NCBI RefSeq assembly: GCF_023278565.1
Contig: NC_064677.1
Location: 4,650,001 to 4,714,000, forward strand
Length of the DNA: 64,000 nt
Direction of reading: 5' to 3'
Source of the DNA: Colletotrichum lupini
Taxonomy: Eukaryota; Ascomycota; Sordariomycetes; Glomerellales; Glomerellaceae
The position numbers and the translations under genes were made by a program. The notes beneath the pieces were generated by a model. It was not told where the DNA came from. It searched no databases and saw nothing but the letters and a program-made list of their open reading frames with translations. Below are positions 44,705 to 55,667 of this stretch, one piece after another. The first letter of the stretch is position 1. Each line of letters begins with the position of its first letter.

Positions 44705-46153
44705 GAGGCTTCGTCACACCACCGCCGCCGCCACCACCACCATGGCCTTCTTGTCCTGGGCCTCGGCCTATTCCCTGCAGACACCACCGGCGATACCTAG
44801 CAGCTATTACAGCTAGCTAGGTATCGTCGGGGAGGTGTCTGCGCGATGGATACTAGGGGGAGGAGGGGAAGGAAGGGGGAGGGGAGGGGAAAGGGGGGTG
44901 TTTGCGTGTTTGCGGGCTCTCGGAGCCGGAGCCTGGCCGGTGAGGGTCAGGTTCTGGTTCTGGGGGCCTGCCTTTACATCAGAGAAAAGAACCATTGCGT
45001 TTCACCATGAGGAACCATGTGCTTGTGACCGTGACCAAGCTCCGTGATGTTTCACGATCTGCTGCCCATTGCTGGTGCCTCTTCTGGCTTCGGAGCCTCC
45101 ACCCCGGCCCACATCTCCTCGCGACAAAGAGATCTGGGAGCAGCTTGTCACAGTTAATTCCAGGCATCGGATGTCGTCGTCTGACGGTTCGCGCTGTAGG
45201 GACTTGATGACACTCCAAATGAAGCTATCGTGTAGAAGGAAGAAAGCAGACGGGGGAGTGGGAAGCTCCTCCGCCCCAATGGTCCTGTCCTCCTGCAGCA
45301 AGCTCTTCATCTACCTTCCGTACTGTACTAATCGGGAACAAAGAAGCAGGGAAATTCTCGCCTTGGGGGGCTCAAATCAAAAGTGTGGGATCGCTGCGGG
45401 TGAGGAAGCTGAGACCACGCCTATAGCTCCTTCATAACTCCTCAGACGCATTCCTCTCGACGCTTGTGGCAGGAAGGAAAGGGAAGATAGAGCCTCTTCT
45501 CTTTCCTTACCCCTCGTTTCTAAGGGCCGTTTAGAAAAAAGAGTCGGTAGCAATCACCTGAAGCAATTCCGTTCCCCATCCTCGAAGCCTCCCAATATTC
45601 CAGAAACTCCAAAATTCTATTATCGCCATTTTCTCAATCACGCACATCGTTCATTTCCAAAACATGGCAGGTAGTTCAAAAGCGGCTCTCCTAAGCCGCC
45701 CACATCCCGCCCGCTCGCACCCAGAATAGGCAGGTTTTCGGCGAAACAACATGCCCACAATTCCGTCAGATCGGACCCGGGCTCGGGCTCACAGCAAAGA
45801 GCCAACCGGACCAAAAGAAACGCCCCTCAACGCCCCCCGCGAAAACAAATGTATTCAAGCTGTCCGCGGCCGCCGAGAAAATGGAGTCAAATCGTCAACG
45901 GGGTGCTCAACACGTCTTATAACCGACGATTCTGGGGAAATGTCAGCAAACTACGTCAAACGTGCTTTACGTCCGTTAACACCGTGAGCAGATCACTGAT
46001 TTACATATTCGAAATCATGCCATGATAATGTCACCGGAAAGAAGATCGAGGCACTCTCTCGAGATATAAGTCCAACATCACCAACTCCCTCTAAAACCTC
46101 ATAACAGCTCCATAAACCCATACACTCCTCCAAGCGCCACCAAACTCACAACA
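44705..46153. other. intergenic
   Basis: About 1.45 kb between the 2EXR gene and the NmrA-like gene. It holds a strong hairpin (44777–44842), a G-rich tract (44850–44905), and a TATAAG at 46065–46070 about 85 bases before the NmrA start. No supported gene. Confidence 0.45.
44777..44842. repeat. 66-base near-perfect hairpin
   Basis: The arms pair GCAGACACC with GGTGTCTGC, then, after a small internal loop, CCGGCGATACCTAG with CTAGGTATCGTCGG. An AGCT/AGCT pair sits near the tip, with an ATTAC loop. It lies 73 bases after the 2EXR stop codon, probably in its 3' untranslated region. It could be an RNA structure, a DNA cruciform or the end of a tiny decayed element. Confidence 0.65.
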
Positions 46154-47156
46154 ATGGTCAACGTCGCAATCGCAGGCGGCACCGGCGCCGTAGGCCGCAC
46201 GCTCATCGAAGTCCTATCCACGCAGACAAAACACCAAGCCTTCATCCTCTCCCGCAAGGCCCCCAATCCAGAGGAGGCTCCCCTGGCACCGACGTTCGAG
46301 GTAGACTACTCCAACGTCGACGCTCTCAAGACGTTCCTCGAAGAACACGACATCCACACCGTCATCAGCGCGTTCGGCATCACCGCCACGTCCCTCGCGA
46401 CGTCGCAGCTGAACCTCATCAAGGCGGCCGACCTGTCGTCCGCGACGAAGCGGTTCATCCCCAGCTCGTTCGCGATGCGGTATCCAGAAGAGTGAGCTTA
46501 CTCATCAAACATCGTGCTTTCGTAACGGTGAACTAACAAACCATCACAGCGGCGTCGCCCTCCTCCCGCCCCTAGAACACTACTTCACCTCCCTCCGCGC
46601 CCTCTCCAACACAAACCTCGAATACGCCGCCGTCCACAACGGCACCTTTCTCGAATACTTTGCTCCCCCCGCTCTCAAATCCCACCACCCGCACAGCACG
46701 ATCGTTCTCGACATCGCCCACGCCGCCGCCGCAATCCCAGGCGACGGCAACACCCCCGTGACATTCACATACACCTTTGACGTGGCGCGCTACGTCGTCG
46801 CGGCGCTGGACCTCCCCACCTGGCCCGCGGACCACGAACTCCGCATCGTGGGCGACGAACTCACCTTTAACGAATTCGTCAAGCTGGCCGAGGAAATCAA
46901 GGGTGAAAAGTTCAGTGTGGTCTACGATGACGTGGAGAAGTTGAAGAGGTCTGAGATTTCAGAGTTGCCCGGCCACAAGGCGTCGTATGCGCAGTTCCCC
47001 AAGGAGAGGTTGCAGTGGTTCCTGTCGATTTTTGAGCTGTGGATGGCGACTGGGTTGGGCAAAGTCGAGGGTGGGAAGGGGTCGTTGAATGAGCTGTTTC
47101 CAGAGATTAAGCCTTTGACTGCGAGGGAGATGTTGGAGAAGTATTGGAAGGCATAA
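46154..47156 (+). CDS. NmrA-like / isoflavone-reductase-like NAD(P)-binding protein
   Basis: Two exons (intron about 46493–46549, donor GTGAGC) give about 315 residues. The N-terminal Rossmann motif is NVAIAGGTGAVGRTLIEVL, close to the GxxGxxG signature. Next are AFILSRKAP, FEVDYSNVDALKTFLEEHDI, HTVISAFG and RFIPSSFAMRY, all in NmrA-family order. Later segments include FLEYFAPPALKSHHP, FTYTFDVARYVVAALDLP and PGHKASYAQFPKERLQW. Family members are small cytosolic reductases or redox-sensing regulators; the NAD(P)-binding site is clear but the substrate is not. The start has a TATAAG about 85 bases upstream and good context (ACAATGG). It is convergent with the O-methyltransferase, with a tRNA gene between them. 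Confidence 0.9.
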
Positions 47157-47362
47157 ACAAGTCAGGTGGTGTTGGTGGTGGTCTAGGGTACTTGGTGGGC
47201 TTGAGTTTCATTCCATCCCAAATTTGAGTTCAAAGGATCAGATGTTACCCAGACCATGTATTGGAGTACCCCAAAATCGAAATAAACATGTTCAAATCGC
47301 TATCCTCAACTCAATAACGACCTCATGATGAGGCCACGGAAAATGCAAAAATGAAGTTGATG

Positions 47363-47451
47363 CGACCTACGTAGGGATCGAACCTACAATCTTCACAGTA
47401 TGAATAAGGCAGAAGCCGAAATGTGACGCGATGCCATTTCGCCAGCAGGCC
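47363..47451 (-). tRNA. tRNA-Arg (anticodon UCG) with 17-base intron
   Basis: On the minus strand the 5' acceptor strand GGCCTGC pairs with GTAGGTC near the 3' end (two G–U pairs), with discriminator G. The D arm is GCG/CGC around AAATGGCAT. The anticodon stem TCACA/TGTGA encloses TTTCGG, a 17-base intron after position 37, and C. The T arm is GTAGG-TTCGATC-CCTAC, a perfect B box. Without the intron the RNA is 72 bases. The anticodon TCG reads codon CGA. Confidence 0.85.
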
Positions 47452-47834
47452 AACGCTGACTGATGACAAAGATAGCGCAGCAAGCAATCTATGTACCTCA
47501 TTCTGGTGGGGACTCTGCTCTCCGAAGGAGTGGAAGCTGCCCCACGATGTGGGGTTTGATCTCCCGATCCCTCGACAAACATAGTTGAATACAACACAAA
47601 CACTACTTTGTAGACAAAGATCTCGCATATTGCTTTTTTGTTTGTTTGTGCAGGCATTAAAATTAGATCCCCGAGATCGATCATATCGGGGATCTTTGTG
47701 ACAGAAAGAGAAATCTAAACAAACAAATCTAACAAACGAACTGGGTATCGCACACAGGAGGGGAGGCCCGCGCATCCGGGCAAAGGTAAGGTAGGAATAC
47801 ACTGCATCGCATCGCAATCGCATCGCAATCGCAA
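47452..47834. other. intergenic between tRNA and O-methyltransferase
   Basis: About 380 bases. Close to the O-methyltransferase stop is a short tandem repeat of CGCATCGCAAT-type units (about 47804–47836). No gene seen. Confidence 0.4.
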
Positions 47835-49602
47835 TCACTTCACCTCCACAACAACAGCAGAGTCAGCGGACCCCGCGTCCGTCTGGGCATCTGCCTCAAT
47901 CCTGCCACCTTCGCCATCGCCCTCGCTCTCCGCCTCGGGAGCCCACACCGCTTCAATGATGCTCATCCTGCAGCCCGGGGGCCTCATCACGCCTTTAAAC
48001 ACAAACCGCTCGTCCGCGGCCCTAAAGAGCTCGCGGTACTCGTCCTCGTTGCGCTCCTGTGCGTTGAGCACCGCCAGCATCACCATGTCCATGCTGCGGA
48101 TGATGCGCTCGTCCCAGGGCGTCTCCTGTCCAGCCTCGCGGAGGCAGTGGTCCTTGATGACTACCCTGGCGCCTGGTTTCAGTGCCGGAACGAGGTTCTT
48201 GAGGATGGAAATGGCGTAGGGCGTCGAGTAATTGTGCATGATCCAGCGGAAAAAGTAGACTGTTTGTGCGGCTCAGTCAGACTTGGGGCGTTCCCCACAA
48301 CGCAATCCTGGGAAAAGATAGAGACAAAGAACTCACCATCGGCATCTTTGACGGTCTGCTCCTTGAAAAAGTCGTGCGCCATGAGCTGAACGCGCTCTGC
48401 AACCTGAGCGTCGTCACACAACGGGCTTGGCGCCGAATCCACAGTCTTGGGGAGGTCCTGAACCACAAACTTCATGTTCTTCCACCTCTTGGCCAGATCG
48501 ATCGACACGAACCCATGGCTGCCGCCAATGTCGACCATGGTTCCTCCCCTGGCGTCAATCTCTTCGAAATCGTACGAGTCGACGAGATGCCTGACCTCGT
48601 AGCCCTCTCCGCCTGTCAAGCTAAGCATGGCACCGCCGAATCGCTTGGCGCGAGGAGGGTCCTTGCCAAAGGTGACAAACATTGGCTCCTTATCTACGGT
48701 GTCGAATGCAAAGTTGAAGCCGGTTCGTGTGAGGGACGTGGCTTCTGGGTAGGCCTTGAGAGCCTGCAAAACGTGCGCAGACGCTGGGAAGTTGTCCTCG
48801 AGGTTGTAGCCCACCCAATCCTGAAGAGCTTGGTCTTCGGCCAGGAGGCGTGATGCCGCGGTATGCGCAATCACTCCATGGGACGGCTCGCGGAAGATAC
48901 GGTTTGTCATGACATGACGCAGGACACGGGCAAGGTTAACGGGATCCAGTGTCGTCTTGGTTTGGAGCTCTGCCAGTGTGATAGTGCCGTCGATGGGTAC
49001 GAGCTTGGCTAGGAAATGTTAGTCTCGGGTACGGTAGAGAAACCTCCCAGCTCCGCAGTCTTGGGCTTACCGATGCCGAAGTGGTTGACAAGCTGAAGGC
49101 TCAGACTGTCTTGAAACTGTCCAACTAATCAGCTTACGACCTTTACCATTTTCCAGACCTCTCTACTCACACTCCACGTCTTCCACCGAACGTCCTCTCT
49201 CGGGCCGTGAGCCAATGCTTCGAGCTCTCTCGTCGCAAAGATAATCTCCATACGACTCTTTTGGATGTCCTCGGGAAGCTTGGGAAAGTCGCCGGGGCCA
49301 TTTGGATCCAAGGAAGGCATTGGAAGATTGTTCTCTTGCATGTACCTCTCCAGCTTCTCTGTTTCGGATGCAATCTTCTTAGCAAGCTCCGTTAACCTCG
49401 ACGGCGAGTACGTAGGCTTCTCCGAGGCGACAGGCGCGGGCTTTGCAATCGGCGCTCCATTGGGGACATCGTCTCTGGGTTTGGCGGCAGAACGAGTAAT
49501 GAATGGGGTGAATGATCGTCGGTTTTGCTTCTTCTGCTCAACCTCTGCGGCGGTGGGTGACGGGCTGGTACCCAGCCAGTTGCTAAACTTGAATTTGTTC
49601 AT
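47835..49602 (-). CDS. COMT-type SAM-dependent O-methyltransferase
   Basis: Four exons. The N-terminal 110 residues are Pro/Lys-rich and helical (LTELAKKIASETEKLERYM). A dimerisation-type region follows (LSLQLVNHFGI|AKLVPIDGTITLAELQ). The SAM-binding motif is GGTMVDIGGSHGFVSIDLA, then FVVQDLPKTV and ERVQLMAHDFF. The catalytic-base region VYFFRWIMHNYS holds the conserved His, followed by PALKPGARVVIKDHCL. Family members methylate hydroxyls of small aromatic or polyketide molecules in the cytosol. The C-terminus has an acidic extension (about 35 residues) beyond the usual end. No polyketide or peptide synthase is in the window, so the substrate is unknown. Introns are near 49100–49167, 49015–49068 and 48259–48340. 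Confidence 0.9.
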
Positions 49603-52578
49603 CTTTGCGGTGGCAGTCAGAACGAAGATGTTGATGGTCTGCGGGTGTCGCGAGGACTTTGTGCTTTTCTAGTTAGCATGGGTGAAGGGAATTGCTTGCG
49701 CCAGGAAAGGGGGCGGTTCACCCGCTTGAGATACAGGAGCACTAGCATCGTTGATCGCAGACTCCGCCTTCATTAGCCCTCTGTGCTCGAGCTTGAGATT
49801 GAGCTAGATTGGGCTAAGGCAGGTACATGGTGAAGGGACGCGCCAGACGATGAAGCTGCGGGGCAACAAGATATGGGGGCAAGGACTATTCGGGAGGCTA
49901 CTTTGGAGATGCATTCGATATGAGGGAAGAAGATGGTAAGAAAGGCACTTGTACACACCTTCCAAATGCCTCAGAACTACACGGGAGTCGATTCCCGCGA
50001 TCCTCTGAAATAGGTTGGGCGACAAATTCGCGGATAGAGGTGACAGACAGGGTTGCGGCGACGCTCGGAACGATTGTGACACAGAGGGACCCGAGGACAC
50101 GGACTCGGTCTCGACTGACACAAATCAGGGCCAGCTGGCATGCAAAAGAAACGGTGACGGCTTTATACCAAGTTCGCCAATGGCTGTGAAGTACGGACAC
50201 GGGAAATCGAGGTCTAATCGGTTTGTCTGGTAAACAAGTTTGCAGTGAGTTTGCGGCGATGAGTTTGTGAGCGCCGAGAAGTTTGGGGGGAAACAATCGA
50301 AAACTCTCATCAAAACACCAGAGCGACCCAAGGGGACGGCAAGGAGGGATACATCCCAGTTTAATACGACGGACGGCATTGGGCGATGGGTACTGGGAAG
50401 GTAAGGTAAGGTACCTAGGGGACCCAGAGTACTACTTGGTAGATGAGCAGAGGCAGAGGCAAAGAGGTACGTTACTGACGGGAGGTAGAGACTAAGGTAG
50501 AGAGCCAGACACAAATGGAACGAAGCAGCGAGGATGGAACTCTTGGTTCACCGAGCGTGGGCCTTGGACGGAACAGGAACTGGGATGGGCGCTGAATCGC
50601 TCAGTATTGCGACGACACCTCATTAGCTAGCGGCGGTCCATGCTTTGGGATCCGACGCCATGGGCTGGGATTGCCGTCTGCGTTGCGTGCCTTTTGCGTC
50701 CAAGTCTCTCCTTGTCCTCGACTCGTCGGGCTTTTGAAGCTTGGGAGTGGCTGGCGGCTAGAAGAGTCTGTTCGGACGAAGGCCATGCGCCGGCGCGGAG
50801 CCATCGACGATCGCTCAGGGTCCCAAGCTTCCCCCAAGCTAAGCTGCATGGCTGTTAAGCTCGTAAGCCCCCGTGGCGAAGCAGTTCTGAATTGGCATCG
50901 TCGACAAATGTCATGATGAGCTCTCCGTTCAGAGTTGAATGTCGACCGAGACCGAAGCCGTGTGAGGACTGATGACTGAGAAGTGGGATCAGCGAGACGG
51001 ACAGGGGCCCGGCCGGGAGTCGAACGGGTAAATTGAAACCAAATGGGACAGGGCAGACAAAAGCGGTGGTCGCCGTTAAGGACCCTACGCAGTAAGGACT
51101 GTGACGAGAGGTAAGGTGAGGTAGTTTGACCGGTGGCAGCGTCGTATCAATTCGTTGACGAATCCCGCCCGCCGTTGAACGGGGAATTCTGCAGTGCCGT
51201 TGATTTGGGAACCTGTTCGTCAATTGACCGGCGTGGGTTCGGAACAGACGTGAGAGGAAGGAACGGGAAAGAGACTGGTCACATTTTCTCGCATAGTTGC
51301 CGTGGTCAGATGTCAAGTTTCCGGTTGATCGATGGCAGGCGGCGGCCGGCCTGGGATGTGTGGGATGTTTCCTGGTTAGGAAAGGGAGGAAAGGCAATCC
51401 TCCCGGGTCCCGTCTGGCGTCTCGTCTCGTGGCAGGTGGCAGCATGGCAGACTGACCAGTGACACCTGAGCTTTGTCGAGTCGGGGAGGAAGGCAAGGAG
51501 GGGAAAGCATGGAAGGTGCAGACGAGTGCAGTTGCCAGTCACTCACTTCCTGCAGTGTGGGTGCACCACAACGGGCTGTCCCTTCCCTTCCATCTACCTT
51601 ACCGAAGTACCATAGTCAGGTATCCCCCGCCTCGTTACCACACAGGCGGTGGGCACCTTCCCACGGGCGGCTTCCACGACACCGGTGACGGGGCAAGCGT
51701 GGCTGTCCTGCGCACTTTCCAATTGGGCTTGACAAGTTGACAGTGTTGGGAAGGTGCGGCACAGCACCATTACAACCCGGTCTTTCCATCCCGTCAACAA
51801 CGTGGAAAGACCTGACCAACCATTGACCAATGGACTTGTTCAATACCTTGAGGCTTACCGTCAGGTGGAGTCTCAACCAGCAACTGCAGCGGGAATTAAG
51901 TGGTTCTGGCCCTCGCTACGGACATGTCTCTCTGTTTTTTCTTTCGGAAGGAACCTAACAACTGAACCATTGACGGCTTCCATGCAAGTTCCATCCCTTT
52001 CCCCCCTGCTGAAAAGCACGAGAGAGGGTACCCGAGGTTCCGAACCTGGGAAATGGCGTCCTGAAATCCCTGGTCGTCTTCTTGCAATGCAACGGCAACG
52101 TGCTCCATCAGCCAATGCCGCCCGTCTTCCGCCCTCCTTTCTCCTCCTCCTAAGCCACGGCTTGCACCACATTACTTGATCCTATTCCCCTTCCATCAGA
52201 CACCGCAGAAGCTCGTTGTCTAGCGCTCGCCCATGTCACCTCATCACGAAAACTATGCTCCTCTTGCAATCTCGCCTCTTGTCGCCAAGACCCGACCACG
52301 ATGCGGCTACCCATGTGCACCTTCTAGCCGACCGTCTCGTCACTCTTCACATCCCCTCGCCAAGCAGAAACCCATACATGATACGTCCGTAATGACGACC
52401 ATACCGAACCTACACACCACCAAGCTCGTCTAAGTCGCACAAACCCACTCCGCTTGCAGAATTCCAGAACAGACACTCGCTCAATACTGAACGCTAATGG
52501 CCCTCCACGACGCCACAGACCCTATCTCGAAGCAAAACCCGCCTTAGGACTAATACCTAGGAGCTCTTCCTCAGTGCA
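49603..52578. other. long intergenic region, no gene supported
   Basis: A 3-kb gap between two minus-strand methyltransferase genes; it includes the O-methyltransferase promoter. The longest frame (minus strand, 50855–51496) is Pro/Ser/Arg-rich with no motif and no plausible exons. Short repeats of AAGGTAAGGTA type occur near 50400. I see no tRNA or other RNA gene. Confidence 0.45.
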
Positions 52579-54393
52579 CTACGAATACCTAGGGAAATCC
52601 CCATACGGCGGCTTTTGCGCATACATGATCCGCAATGGCATGTACATCAACGCCGCATTATCGTGATACGCTCGCCGCACGCTGACGAGGAACATTTCAA
52701 TCTGCTCTGGTGTCCATAGCAACCCTCTGGTCAGTGGGCCGAGGGCAATCGCCTGCAGTCCGTCGAGAAGAATCGTCCTCCAGTACATGCCTACTGTCTT
52801 GAGCACCCTGTTTCGCGGCCACGTACCAAGCGGTACGTGGAAAATCTTCTCCGTCACGTTGACGAACCCGGCCTCGCGCATCATATTAGGCAGCCGGTCA
52901 CCTGCGGCAGCATTAAAGTCGATGCCGAGGCTCGTGAGTCCCTGGGTTACGAAACTCCAATACTGAGCCACCGGGTGTGAGGGCGGCATGGCGTTGTATG
53001 CCGATGACGGGAAGTGATGGATCTCTTGCAATTCGATCCAGCCGCCGGGTTTCAGGTGCCTACTAACGTATTAGGCCTGCCATTGACAAGTCGTAGACAT
53101 GCGACTTACTCGTATGCCCTATGGAACAGGTTTCTCCAATTCTTGATGGCCATAACCGTGTGTCGAGAATGGATATAATCGAAATGATTCCTTGGATACA
53201 ACCACGAACTTTCCACATCGTCGACCTCAAATTTGACATTTGGCGGTACCCAGTCCGGTTGAATGGGGCTGAGATCGACTCCCAGCACTGTTGCACTCTC
53301 AAACTGGTCGCCCACTACATCGTCGTTAGCATCACGAACTCTTCACCAACTCTGCCAAAAAAAAAAAAAAAACAGAGTCTCCCAACTTACTCTCAATAGC
53401 CCATGCGCCTGTCCCCGTCCCGATGTCCAGAATTTGCTGCGGCCACTCGCCAATGGGTGCAAAGTGCAGCTTCTGATTGCACAGGAGCTTCACCATGGCA
53501 TGCTTCATGTCTTCACGCTCCTGCTCCACCTCGTCGTTGGGAAAGTTGTACAGTCCTTCTCGGAAGCGGTGATAGCGTCGCCCATTCTCGTACATATAAT
53601 CTCGAACTGATGACGTAACGGACGTACTGGCATTTGTCGCACTGTCGCTTCCGTATCCGCCATCCGACTCTGTGCCGTCGAAAATCGAGGCCATGTCGTC
53701 ACTGTCTGCCACGATGGAGCTTTCGGCTTGCGTTGCAGCTTCCGACGATTCTGTGACCTCTTGCTCGACCGACAGATCTGGGAAAATCGGGACGCCATTG
53801 GGATGCGTCAAAGGCGACCGCAGCGCAGGAAATACATCGCGAGGCAGGTGTTGGTTCGCCTCATATGCGTTACGGTTGGCAGATACCACATCGGGTGCTG
53901 CTTGAGTCCTTCCCACGGGTTCGCTAGTGTCTGTCTTGGCCGCCGCGGGGTCATCGGATAGCCGATCGAGCCTGGGCGGCTTCTCCTTCTTAGCTGGCGC
54001 CGATGCTGTCGCGTCCGTCATTGAGTCGATCATTCGTTGCTGGTTTGAGTGCGCAATGGCGGGTTCTGTTGTGTTTTCTGCAAGTTGAGAAGAGAGCCCG
54101 AGGTTTCGCTCCTCGTGTTGCGGGAGCACGAGTTGACCGTCGGGCGCCACATATTGCTTTTTTGAGGTCCATGCCTGACCAGGGATGCCATCATCCTCTC
54201 GCGTCGCAAAAGCGGCTGGCAGCTCGTGTCTGCTCGCAGAAAGTGTCTCAGATCCGATGCCCATAGAGATATGAGCCTTGTGTTCTTTGTCTCGGAGCTC
54301 TTCTAGAGACGGTGTTCTAGCGGTTCCACCAGATGCCAACAGCGTCTCGCTTGTCTGCTCATCTGCTGTCGAAAGCCCCGTCATTGCGGTCAT
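52579..54393 (-). CDS. LaeA-like SAM-dependent methyltransferase with long disordered N-terminus
   Basis: Three exons give about 560 residues. The first 280 or so are low-complexity, acidic and Ser/Thr-rich (for example SIVADSDDMASIFDGTESDG). The catalytic part begins VRDYMYENGRRYHRFREGLY. Its SAM motif is QQILDIGTGTGAWAIE, then ATVLGVDLSPIQPDWVPPNV, NHFDYIHSRHTV and HLKPGGWIELQEI. This is the pattern of the LaeA/Lae1 family, many members of which influence secondary metabolism and development from the nucleus; most paralogues are untested. The first intron (about 53329–53391) contains a run of about 16 T. ATG 54393 is the first in frame; 54384 is an alternative. The HET gene is divergent across 1.3 kb. 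Confidence 0.88.
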
Positions 54394-55667
54394 TGGACGA
54401 TGTGCGCAGTAAAGAACGGCCACCGCCTTGCGCTTCGATGCTTCAGTCTCGGTCAGTTCCGATCAGAGCTTGCTCTGATGTTGTCAGACTCTTTTGTTGT
54501 CGTCTCTGTGCCACTCGAGCATCAAGAAGTTGACGAGTAGTCTGGGAGATGGCCCGATCTTTAAAAGCGCAGATTCAGCCTGAACTTGTATCATGCGACG
54601 AATAAGGAGGCAACTTGCAGCTACAGTTGTACGAGGCACTGGTCATTCACCATCAGCCAACGCTCGGCCGTGGCGCACAAACAGGAGCTTGGCGAAACTC
54701 CAAAGTACAGCACGTTGGAGCTTTATTTGAGGGCATGACGGAGGGAATGACAGCTCAGGCCACCCATGCGTCAATTACTTGACTTCGCCAATACATGCAA
54801 GTTGGGTGGACAGGTCTGAATGTGATCCGTCATGGGCCCGTTGGTCTGGCCTGCTCTTTGTGGCTTGCCCTCAATATCGTTTTCAACCTAGGCCTTTTCC
54901 CTTCTTCTTTCCTTTCCTCCACAGTGGGTACGGAAAGGCTCGACCCCTCGCCAAGACGGCAAGCAATCTATGGCCTTCCCTGGAGCTGCAACTTGACAGT
55001 ACGGATAGATCGTTCAGCTCCAATTACCTGGTCGGTGCGAAATCTCTGCGCCGCAACAACTAACAATGTGACAAGGTTGCCTGTCCCGCCCGCGGCCCAT
55101 CCCAGATCGAACACGCTGCTGCAGGGGCCTAGGCTGGCTCTCGAGCCGCCGTCCTGGTTGACTTGTGGACGGACTTGACGGAGGATGGGCGGGGTGGGGA
55201 AGGTTGCATCGATGCAGGTTTGCGAAGCGACAATGGCCATTCTTCTCTAGTCCCTCGATTCGTTGGTTGGATCTTGAGCAACCAAGTTCTTGCTCGCATT
55301 CGGATCTGCATCCTTTCCTTCGAGGCTTCAGCTATGCCCATCGACCTCTTGTCCAAAGATGGGCCGTCGGACAGCTGATGGTTGCCTTCATTGTTCTCAG
55401 ATGAACACCGTTCGCACATCAATTGACGCTTCGAAATCAAGATCAAAACATTCCTTTCCACGAATCACCATTTCGACACGATGGGACGGACCATTCAAAG
55501 CTCTCAAGGGCTAGATCAGGCTTCGCGTGAAGTCATCTGCGACATGATTGGTGCTTGGCCAAGGCAGCAATCCAACAGCCTCACTGTTGGTCGTCGTTTC
55601 GAGCTCAGTTCCAAGTTCCAATTGTTCGCCATCAACCCACCGCTATCACCAAATTCACCAAATTCGA
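54394..55667. other. divergent intergenic region
   Basis: About 1.3 kb between the LaeA-like gene and the HET gene; it should hold both promoters. No gene or strong motif seen. Confidence 0.4.

Noticed and set aside
50855..51496. A 213-codon minus-strand frame in the 3-kb gap upstream of the O-methyltransferase gene
   Set aside because: Pro/Ser/Arg-rich, no motif, no splice partners; other frames are equally open.
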